A stretch of 64,000 nucleotides of DNA from Streptomyces rapamycinicus NRRL 5491 (GTDB taxonomy: Bacteria > Actinomycetota > Actinomycetes > Streptomycetales > Streptomycetaceae), in contig NZ_CP085193.1 of NCBI RefSeq assembly GCF_024298965.1, forward strand, positions 2,170,001-2,234,000, written 5' to 3'. The notes under the pieces were generated by a model, which did no database searches, was not told where the DNA came from, and saw nothing but the letters and a program-made list of their open reading frames with translations. The translations under genes were made by a program, and so were the position numbers. Positions 17,289 to 24,052 of the stretch are shown here, one piece after another (position 1 is the first letter of the stretch; the number at the start of each line of letters is the position of its first letter).

Positions 17289-18689
17289 CTAGCCTCGGCG
17301 CAGGCTCGCCAGGAAGCGCCAGAGCGCGGAGCGGGGCCGTTCCGGCTGGGCGGGAGCTGGCGTCGTGTGGGCGGATGGCGCGGGCTCCGGCAGCGGCGGG
17401 GGCGCCGCGGCTCCGGCGGCCGGGGGCATCGGGGCCTGCCCCGTCCGCATCCGGTACCGGACCGGGAAGGACTTCAGGCCGCGTACATGTGTGGACGAGC
17501 GCCACGGCAACTGGTCCACGGGCAGACCCAGTTCGAAGTCACAGCGCTCGAACAGCTTGCCCACCGCCGTGGTGACGATCATGTCGGCGAGCCCCCGGCC
17601 CGGGCACTGGTGCGGCCCCGCGCCCCAGGCCAGATGGGCGCGCGAACTCACCGACGCGTCCTGGCTGCCGGGCGGGGCGAACATCGGATCGCCGTGCGCG
17701 GCGGCGATGGAGGGCACCACCACATCGCCCGCGGCGAGCCGGAAGTCCCCCAGGTCGGTGTCGACCGCGGGGAAGCGGAAGGTGAGGTTGACCCACGGCG
17801 GCGAGGCGATGTGCACGCGGTTGACCAGCTCCTCGACCGGCCCCGCCATCAGCCCGGCCCGCGTCCCGGACTCCCCGGCCAGCACCTCCAGCACGCTGTT
17901 GGTGATGGCGTGGCTGACCAGCTCCGACAGGATGACGATGATCGCGTACAGCTCCAGGCCGATCTGCTCAACCGTCAGCGGGGGCTCGACGGCGAGCAGC
18001 CGGGTGGTCAGGTCGTCACCGGGGTGCTGCCTCTTGTACGCGGCGAGTTCGGACGTCGCGGCCACGAGTCGGCCCACGGCGGCCGCGGCGTCCGGGCCGC
18101 CGTCCACCATGCGCCACGAGTCCATGAACACGTCGTCGCCCTGTTCGACGGGGAAGCCGAACAGCCGGTTGACGGCCATCAGCGGCAGCGCCCGCGCGAA
18201 CTGCGCGCCGAGGTCCACCCATCCGCTCTCGCTGCCGTCCGCGAAGAAGGTGATCAGCTCGTCGGCGTGGCGGGAAACGGCGTTCGCCAACTCCCAGGAC
18301 TGGGGCGTGTCGGAGTCCTGGAAGGGGGCGAGTGCCCCCTCCACGGCGGCGCGTGTCGCCTTGTGCCGCTGGTCGTCCTGGACCAGCAGATGGCTGACCT
18401 GGTAGCCGGGCAGATGCGGCCAGTCGGACGGCACCCGGCCCTCGCGCAGCCACCGCCAGTTCTGGACGTCCTTCTTCCACGCGCTCTCGTCGCGCAGCAC
18501 CTCCCACACCTCGCGGTAGCCGAGCACCAGCCAGACCGGCACCCCGTGCAGATCGACGGGTGCCACCGGCCCGTACCGGGCCCGCAGGCGTGCGTAGACC
18601 GCGGCGGGCCGGGTCTCGAAGTCCCGTGTCATCAGCGGCTCGACCGCCAGGGACTCCAGCTCGGACGGCGCGGAGGCGGGAAAGTGCAT
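17289..18689 (-). CDS. Atypical cytochrome P450 with Pro/Ala-rich C-terminal tail
   Basis: 466 residues from ATG 18689, chosen because AAGGAC stands 6 bases upstream; the frame runs open a further 41 codons but with unlike sequence. Heme-binding motif AHLAWGAGPHQCPGRG (W replaces the usual F, Cys ligand present). Two normally conserved features are absent: the I-helix AGxE/D-T motif reads ELVSHAITN, without the acidic residue, and the K-helix ExxR reads EELVNR, with Arg displaced by one position. After SFPVRYRMR the protein ends in about 50 Pro/Ala-rich residues (AAGAAAPPPLPEPAPS) and a basic SALWRFLASLRRG tail. No ferredoxin gene is adjacent. Known P450s lacking ExxR include the Streptomyces CYP157 family. 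The role is unknown; it may belong with the KS-AOS genes or stand alone. Confidence 0.88.
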   Translation of the reverse strand: MHFPASAPSELESLAVEPLMTRDFETRPAAVYARLRARYGPVAPVDLHGVPVWLVLGYREVWEVLRDESAWKKDVQNWRWLREGRVPSDWPHLPGYQVSHLLVQDDQRHKATRAAVEGALAPFQDSDTPQSWELANAVSRHADELITFFADGSESGWVDLGAQFARALPLMAVNRLFGFPVEQGDDVFMDSWRMVDGGPDAAAAVGRLVAATSELAAYKRQHPGDDLTTRLLAVEPPLTVEQIGLELYAIIVILSELVSHAITNSVLEVLAGESGTRAGLMAGPVEELVNRVHIASPPWVNLTFRFPAVDTDLGDFRLAAGDVVVPSIAAAHGDPMFAPPGSQDASVSSRAHLAWGAGPHQCPGRGLADMIVTTAVGKLFERCDFELGLPVDQLPWRSSTHVRGLKSFPVRYRMRTGQAPMPPAAGAAAPPPLPEPAPSAHTTPAPAQPERPRSALWRFLASLRRG

Positions 18690-18884
18690 TTCGATGTCCT
18701 TAGTGCGACAGCTGGGCCATTCCGGCCGGGCCGCGGGGTCCGTGTGGGGGAAGCCACACGGCATCTGACGCGCGGCACGGAGCGAGAGTCGGCCCGCTAC
18801 GGCGCAGGCCACACTAGCGGCCGTTCGGCGGGCTGAACAGCGTCACCAACTTCTCCGGACAGCACAGTTAGAGCGTGGAGCGGG

Positions 18885-20039
18885 CTAAGGCTTGTGGCCG
18901 ACCGCCTCCGCGTAGAACGAGCGGTCCACGACCCGGTCCTCGGGCAGGGGGTCGCCCTCGACCACCCCGGCGGTGGCGTACGCCTTCTGCAGGCGGTCCA
19001 CGGTGCCCGCGCGAATCTCCCAGTCCATGCGCAGCGACGGCACGGCGGCCAGCGTGTCCGGCTCGGTCTTGAGCACGTCGCCGAGGTCGTCGAGGAATGC
19101 CTTGTCCTTCTTGTAGTCCCCGGCGAAGTAGGTGTTGACGGTGCGGATGTAGGCGCGCAGGAACGCCACCCCCGCGTCCGGGTCACCGGTCAGCAGATCG
19201 GGTCCGAACAGGAGCCCGCCGAGCGGTTCGCCCTTCGGCTGACCGCCGAGGAAGGCGTAGCCCGCGTCGCCGTCCACCTGGCGCCACACCGGGTCGAGCA
19301 GCCAGGCCGCGTCCACTCCGCCGTTCTTCAGTGAGGCGAGGACCTCGGCCGGGCCGAGCTGCTGGAAGCGGACGCTGTCCACGTCGGCCTTGTGTGCGGA
19401 GAGCACCTCCTCCATCGGGTACGTGATGACCGAGCCCTTGCCGATGAGGGTGCCGACCGTACGGTCCTTGAGGCTGACCCCGCCCGCCGTTTCCCCCGGC
19501 CGCAGCCTGGCCCAGAATCCGCTCTTGGAGCCGGGCGCGGGCGTGAAGTTGCCGGCGACCCAGCGAATGTCGAACCCCTGCCGGATGCCGTTGAGCACGG
19601 CGGCCTCCGGCGCCGCGTACTGGACGTCGATATCGCCCTTGGCGAGCAGCGGAAGCGCGTCCGGGGTGGGCAGCAGCTTCACTTCGACGTCGAGCTTCTC
19701 CTTGCTGAACTCGCCCTTCGCCACGCCGATCCGCAGGGGTGCCAGATACTCGGCGGTCAGCGTGGAGGCGGAGACGACGACCTTCGTCCTCTTCTGCAGC
19801 GGCTTCGGCGCGGGCGCGCCGGGCGCGCAACGGGCGGGCCTGCGGGCGGCGGACGTGTCGGAGGGGTCGGTCCAGCCCTTGGCACAGCCCGCGACGGGGG
19901 TGATCGGGCGGGGCTTGCTCCGCTTGCCCGGGCCCGCCGAGTCCGAGGTCTGCGCGTCGCAGGCGGCGAGGGAGCCGAGGACGCCCAGCAGGGTCACGCC
20001 CGTGAGCAGGGCGCGGGCGAGGGAGGGAGTCCGTGCCAT
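18885..20039 (-). CDS. ABC-importer substrate-binding lipoprotein (SsuA/NMT1-like)
   Basis: 384 residues from ATG 20039; an identical upstream start at 20060 adds MARKAAP. Lipoprotein signal MARTPSLARALLTGVTLLGVLGSLAACD with lipobox LAAC. The mature part follows the SsuA/TauA/NMT1 pattern: TLTAEYLAPLRIGVAKGEFSKEKLDVEV, then DALPLLAKGDIDVQYAAPEAA, VGTLIGKGSVITYPME, and FQQLGPAEVLASLKNGGVDAAWLLDP. It is the last gene of a permease-ATPase operon (20105-21855) on the same strand. Such importers carry sulfonates, nitrate, taurine or thiamine precursors; nothing here decides which. A short insertion of basic and Cys-containing residues (GCAKGWTDPSDTSAARRPARCAPG) between the lipobox and the domain is unusual and may form a disulfide. 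Confidence 0.85.
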   Translation of the reverse strand: MARTPSLARALLTGVTLLGVLGSLAACDAQTSDSAGPGKRSKPRPITPVAGCAKGWTDPSDTSAARRPARCAPGAPAPKPLQKRTKVVVSASTLTAEYLAPLRIGVAKGEFSKEKLDVEVKLLPTPDALPLLAKGDIDVQYAAPEAAVLNGIRQGFDIRWVAGNFTPAPGSKSGFWARLRPGETAGGVSLKDRTVGTLIGKGSVITYPMEEVLSAHKADVDSVRFQQLGPAEVLASLKNGGVDAAWLLDPVWRQVDGDAGYAFLGGQPKGEPLGGLLFGPDLLTGDPDAGVAFLRAYIRTVNTYFAGDYKKDKAFLDDLGDVLKTEPDTLAAVPSLRMDWEIRAGTVDRLQKAYATAGVVEGDPLPEDRVVDRSFYAEAVGHKP

Positions 20040-20081
20040 GGGTGCCGCCTTCCGGGCCATGGGTGCCGCCTTCCGGGGGCC
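20039..20081 (-). repeat. 21-bp tandem duplication carrying ribosome site and start codon
   Basis: The unit CGGAAGGCGGCACCCATGGC, 21 bases long, is present twice in tandem, giving two ATGs (20060, 20039) each with GGAAGG 8 bases upstream, and the peptide repeat ARKAAPM. Two equivalent starts for the binding protein result. Confidence 0.6.
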
Positions 20082-20104
20082 GGGGGTCGGAGCCGAGGTG
20101 GGGG

Positions 20105-21031
20105 TCAGGACTGGGGCCGGCCGCGGTCCCGCGGCGCCCAGGGGGTGAGCCGGCGGCCGATGAACCGGACGAGTTCGGAGAAGACCACGCCGAGCACGGC
20201 CACGCAGACGATGCCGACGAACATCACGTCGTTCTGGAACAGGGTCCGCGAGTCGAAGATGAGGTGGCCGAGGCCGTCGTTCGCGGCGATCTGCTCGGAG
20301 GCGACGATGACGAGGACGGCCACTCCGGCCGCGACCCGCATGCCGACGAGGACCTGCGGCAGCGAGGCGGGCAGCAGGACATGGCGGAACATCTGCCAGG
20401 GGCCGGCGCCGAATACCTGTCCGGCCTCCCGGTGGCCCTCGGCGACGCCCATCACGGCGGCCATCGTGGAGATCCACACGAAGAAGAAGACGGTGGTCGC
20501 GACGAGCGCGATCTGCGGTCCCTCGCCGAGGCCGAACATGTTGAGGAACACGGGGAGCAGTGCGAGCTTGGGCACGACGTACAGGGCGTCGAGCAACGGT
20601 TCCAGGGCCGCGCGGACCATCCGCAGCGCGCCCATCAGCAGCCCGAAGAGATAGCCCGCGGCGGTGCCGAGAGCGTATCCGGCGATCACCCGCTTGAGCG
20701 TGGCCCATACGTCAGGCCACAGCTTGCCGTCGGCGGCGCGCTGCCAGCCGTCCGCCGCGATCGTGGACGGCGCGGGGTAGATACGCGAGTCGATCCAGCG
20801 CTGATCCGCGGCGAGCTGCCACAGCAGGATCAGCGCGGCGGGCACGGCGAGGGCGAGGGAGAGTTCGATGGCGCGGCGACGCCGGTGGGCGCGGACCGGA
20901 TCGCGCTCCCCCGGTCCGGGGCGCCGCACCAGCAGCGTCGTCTCGCCGGACCCGGCATCCTGTCCACCTTCGCCGAGGGGTTCACCGGGCCGCGCGGCCG
21001 GGGCCGAGGCCGCGGTGTTCTCGCCCTTCAT
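20105..21031 (-). CDS. ABC transporter permease (SsuC/NrtB/TauC-like)
   Basis: 308 residues; the ATG at 21031 overlaps the TGA of the ATPase gene (ATGA). After a 55-residue polar, probably disordered N-terminus (MKGENTAASAPAARPGEPLG...RRRRAIE) there are six predicted membrane spans (LSLALAVPAALILLWQLA, VIAGYALGTAAGYLFGLLMGAL, ALLPVFLNMFGLG, ALVATTVFFFVWISTMAAVMG, VGMRVAAGVAVLVIVASEQI and MFVGIVCVAVLGVVFSELVRF). The EAA loop, contacting the ATPase, reads EAGQVFGAGPWQMFRHVLLPASLPQVLVGMR. It works with the ATPase upstream and the lipoprotein 65 bases downstream as one importer. Substrate not determined. Confidence 0.88.
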   Translation of the reverse strand: MKGENTAASAPAARPGEPLGEGGQDAGSGETTLLVRRPGPGERDPVRAHRRRRAIELSLALAVPAALILLWQLAADQRWIDSRIYPAPSTIAADGWQRAADGKLWPDVWATLKRVIAGYALGTAAGYLFGLLMGALRMVRAALEPLLDALYVVPKLALLPVFLNMFGLGEGPQIALVATTVFFFVWISTMAAVMGVAEGHREAGQVFGAGPWQMFRHVLLPASLPQVLVGMRVAAGVAVLVIVASEQIAANDGLGHLIFDSRTLFQNDVMFVGIVCVAVLGVVFSELVRFIGRRLTPWAPRDRGRPQS

Positions 21032-21855
21032 GAGGGCTTCCCCACCGGGTCCGCCGGAGCGGCGGCACCGGCCCCGCCCCGCTGGACCTCGTCGCGCAGG
21101 AGTTCCCACAGCTCGGACCGCAGGGCGGCGAACTGCGGAGCGTGGCGCATCGCCCCGGTGCGCGGGCGTTCGAACGGCGGGTGCCGTTCGGCGATCACCC
21201 TGCCGGGTCTGGCCGACATCACCACCACCCGGTCCCCGAGCACGATCGCCTCCTCCAGACTGTGGGTGACGAACAGCGCGGTGGTACGGGTCGCCTGGCA
21301 CACCGCGAGCAGCTCGTCCTGGAGGATGGTGCGCAACTGGGCGTCGAGCGCGGCGAACGGTTCGTCCAGGAGCAGCACCTCCGGCTCCACCGCGAGCGCG
21401 CGGGCGATCGCCACCCGCTGCCGCATCCCGCCCGACAAGGTGGCCGGGTAGGCGTCGGCGAAGTCGGAGAGACCGAGCCGGGCCAGCCAGTCCCTGGCCC
21501 GCGCGTCGGCGGCCTTGCGTGGCACACGCCGCACATCGAGTCCGAAGCGGACGTTGGCCAGCACGGTCTTCCAGTCGTAGATGCCGTAGTCCTGCGGGAT
21601 CATCGCGGCCGGGTGCCGGCGACGCGCGCGAATCTCGACCTCGCCACCGCTGGGGCGGGCGAGTCCGGCGACGATGCGCAGGAACGTGGACTTGCCGCAG
21701 CCGGACGGGCCGACGATGCAGCAGAACTCCCCGTGTCGAATGTCCATGTCGAGTGGTCCGAGGGCGTGCACCTGCCGGGCTCCGTGCCCGAAGGTGCGGG
21801 TCACCGCGCGGGCACGTACTTTCGGCGCGGCCCCGGGTGTGGTGTGCGGCTCCAC
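21028..21855 (-). CDS. ABC transporter ATP-binding protein (SsuB/TauB-like)
   Basis: 275 residues from GTG 21855, chosen for AGGAG 7 bases upstream; the frame stays open 30 codons further up without a good ribosome site. Walker A GPSGCGKST, Q-loop MIPQDYGIYDW, ABC signature LSGGMRQR, Walker B VLLLDEPFAALDAQLR and H-loop TALFVTHSLEEA are all intact. The C-terminus FERPRTGAMRHAPQFAALRSELWELLRDEV matches SsuB/NrtD-like ATPases. It is the first gene of the importer operon; the permease start overlaps its stop. Two short palindromes upstream (21884-21934) may be regulatory. Confidence 0.9.
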   Translation of the reverse strand: MEPHTTPGAAPKVRARAVTRTFGHGARQVHALGPLDMDIRHGEFCCIVGPSGCGKSTFLRIVAGLARPSGGEVEIRARRRHPAAMIPQDYGIYDWKTVLANVRFGLDVRRVPRKAADARARDWLARLGLSDFADAYPATLSGGMRQRVAIARALAVEPEVLLLDEPFAALDAQLRTILQDELLAVCQATRTTALFVTHSLEEAIVLGDRVVVMSARPGRVIAERHPPFERPRTGAMRHAPQFAALRSELWELLRDEVQRGGAGAAAPADPVGKPS

Positions 21856-21883
21856 CCCGTAACTCCTGATCCGGTTGAGCGGG

Positions 21884-21934
21884 TGTCGTGCGACAACGGC
21901 TGCGCGCACCGCTTCAGAATATGACGGACCGTCA
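21884..21934 (-). promoter_or_regulatory. Two palindromes upstream of the ABC importer operon
   Basis: TGTCG-TG-CGACA at 21884-21895 and TGACGG-A-CCGTCA at 21922-21934 lie 29 and 67 bases above the GTG at 21855. The AT-richer GAATATGAC segment between them could hold a -10 box. They are operator candidates for an unidentified regulator. Confidence 0.4.
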
Positions 21935-22002
21935 GATCCGGGCAAGGGTCGCGGGGCGACTGGCGGCTCAGGGGCAGGTGGCGGCGCGGGACGGCGGACG
22001 GC

Positions 22003-23943
22003 TCAGGACAGGCGGCGGCACAGTAGCGCGTCCGGGCCGCCGGAGCTGCCCACCCGCGTGGTGAAGGCGATACCGGCGGCGTACTCGCCGTCCGCGCACT
22101 GGCCCTTGTAGGCGCCGTGGGCGAAATCGCCACCTGCGGCGTCGGCGGGCCGGTTGTCGGAGCGGTCGAACCAGACCGTACGTCCCGTCGCGCCCAATGG
22201 GGTGCGGGCCGGAGCGCACAGCGCGGCGGACACCCGGCTGCCGCGGCGGCTGTAGCCGATGAGGAACTGGTCCGAGGGGCACTGGAACTTGGTGTAGCCG
22301 GAGGCCCAGTCGCCACCTGCGGGTACGTACCGTTCATCCGTGACGACCGTATGGGCGGTACCGGGGGCGCGCGGATCGTCGGCGCCGGTGTCGGTGCACA
22401 GTCCGCGTCCGGCGGTGTGGCTGAGGCCGATCAGCCGAAGCCCGTCGGGGCAGGCCGCCTTGTAGGCGCCCTGATCCCAGTCGCCCCGGCCCCGCTCGAT
22501 CAGCGACTGCACATGGTCGCCGTGGTCGGTGACGAGCATGCGCCAGGCCGGGACGCGGTCGACGGGACCGGTGTGTTCGGGCGCGGTCATCAGCCGCTGC
22601 CACGCCGTACCGCGCCAGTCGCCCTGGTCGAGGATTCCGAATCTGCGGCCCGTGGAGTCGTAGCGCAGCAGCGCCCAGTTGTCGTGGCGTTCCCATCCCA
22701 CGAGTGGCCAGTAGGCGAAGTCGGCGTCATGGTCGGCGAAGTAGTCGGTGATGTTGGTGAACCAGGCCCGCGGCGCGGCGCCCGCCTCGGCCGATCCGAT
22801 GCCGAACTCGCTGATCCACACGGGCGCCGTGTAGTGCCGCCCACTGTCCTCGGCGACGAAGAACGCCTGGTCGGTGAGGATTCGATACAGCTCATCCCGG
22901 CTGAGGTCCTGGTACCGGGGGTCGTGTGTCTCGCCGACGCCGGTGGCGCCGCTGTGGCGCGGGCCGGTGTATCCGTAGAAGTGGGCCGAGTACACCAGCT
23001 TGTGGGTGTTGACGAGGGTGTGCGAGAGGGTGCGTGCGGGGGCCAGGGTGGGGCGCTCATGCGGCAGCCCGTCCACCGGAATGCCGGTCCAGTTGATGCC
23101 CTCGATCACGATGAGGAGGTCGGGGTCGGCCTCGGTGAGGATGCGGTCGGCGGCGCGCTGCGCGGCGGTGTACCAGTCGTGCTCATCGCCGAGACCCCAG
23201 TTGGGGTCGTCCAGGACATCGCGGCGCACCTCGTTGTAGAGGTCGGCGCCCACGACGCGTGGTTCGACGGCGTAGCGGCGTGCCATGAAGACCCAGTCGT
23301 CGATCCACGCTTGCGTGGACTGGCCGCTGTTCCACCGTTCGTTGCCGTCGATGCCGCAGCACCACCGGGTGGTGTTGGTGTGGTTGTTGAGGATGACGGC
23401 GAAGCCGTCCCGGCTGAGAGCGGACACCACGGCGTCGAAGACCTGTAGGGGTGTCTTTCCGCGCAGTTGGGTGTTGGCGGCCACGGCGCTGTCCGAGACG
23501 GTCGCGGTGGCGTGGATCATCTCGTTGGAGAACGGCAGCCGGATGCTGTTGACGCCGAGCCGATGGAAGTCGGCGAGCAGCGTCGGCAGGGGAACCCGGT
23601 CCAGGCCGAGGGGGATGCCGGAGGAGTTCTGCCCGGAGTGGTGGTTGGCGGGGTCGTCGACACTGCCGCTCCCCGTCCACGAGCCCTGCGCACCGTCCCA
23701 GTTGGCCGACTTGAGCCGGAAGCGGTCGCCCTTGGCGTCCACGATGTACCGGCCGCGGGTCGACAGCGGCGGCTGCCAGGTGTCGGCCGTGGGGGCGGTG
23801 GCGTAGTCGGCCGTGGCAGAGGTGGCGGGGGCCGTCGGCGCGGCGGGCTGCTGGGCGGTGGCGACCGGTCCCGGCGCCGTGGCCAGCAGGGCGAGGATCG
23901 ACGCGATTCCCGTCAGGTACCCGAGTGTTCTCCTGGTCGGCAT
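22003..23943 (-). CDS. Secreted glycoside hydrolase family 5 (cellulase-like) enzyme
   Basis: 646 residues with a signal peptide (MPTRRTLGYLTGIASILALLATAPGPVATA) and an Ala/Thr-rich linker. The GH5-type TIM barrel starts around GRYIVDAKGDRFRLKSANWDGAQ. Catalytic motifs: VVGADLYNEVRRD (acid/base Glu after Asn) and APVWISEFGIG (nucleophile Glu); FAVILNNHTNTTRWCC and LVYSAHFYGYTG also fit strands 3 and 6. After about residue 480 there is a Cys-containing tail (KAACPDGLRLIGLSH, KFQCPSDQFLIGYS, KGQCADGEYAAGIAF): three similar segments of about 45 residues with the pattern Y-K-x-x-C-x-x-x-x-x-x-x-G-x-x, perhaps a carbohydrate-binding repeat module. It follows the GH3 gene on the same strand (109-base gap). 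Exact polysaccharide substrate unknown. Confidence 0.87.
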   Translation of the reverse strand: MPTRRTLGYLTGIASILALLATAPGPVATAQQPAAPTAPATSATADYATAPTADTWQPPLSTRGRYIVDAKGDRFRLKSANWDGAQGSWTGSGSVDDPANHHSGQNSSGIPLGLDRVPLPTLLADFHRLGVNSIRLPFSNEMIHATATVSDSAVAANTQLRGKTPLQVFDAVVSALSRDGFAVILNNHTNTTRWCCGIDGNERWNSGQSTQAWIDDWVFMARRYAVEPRVVGADLYNEVRRDVLDDPNWGLGDEHDWYTAAQRAADRILTEADPDLLIVIEGINWTGIPVDGLPHERPTLAPARTLSHTLVNTHKLVYSAHFYGYTGPRHSGATGVGETHDPRYQDLSRDELYRILTDQAFFVAEDSGRHYTAPVWISEFGIGSAEAGAAPRAWFTNITDYFADHDADFAYWPLVGWERHDNWALLRYDSTGRRFGILDQGDWRGTAWQRLMTAPEHTGPVDRVPAWRMLVTDHGDHVQSLIERGRGDWDQGAYKAACPDGLRLIGLSHTAGRGLCTDTGADDPRAPGTAHTVVTDERYVPAGGDWASGYTKFQCPSDQFLIGYSRRGSRVSAALCAPARTPLGATGRTVWFDRSDNRPADAAGGDFAHGAYKGQCADGEYAAGIAFTTRVGSSGGPDALLCRRLS

Positions 23944-24052
23944 GCGGCCTTCCCGTGGGTGAGCGATGGTGCCCGAACGCGGCTCCGCCGGACCCGGCGC
24001 GCCCGGGCACCATACTGACGGCCCATCACATAACCGTCCAGACGGCGTGCGA

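Noticed and set aside
17289..22003. P450 and ABC importer as part of the KS-AOS biosynthetic cluster
   Set aside because: They are separated by the repeat island and have no shared signal; only proximity supports it, so I list them separately.
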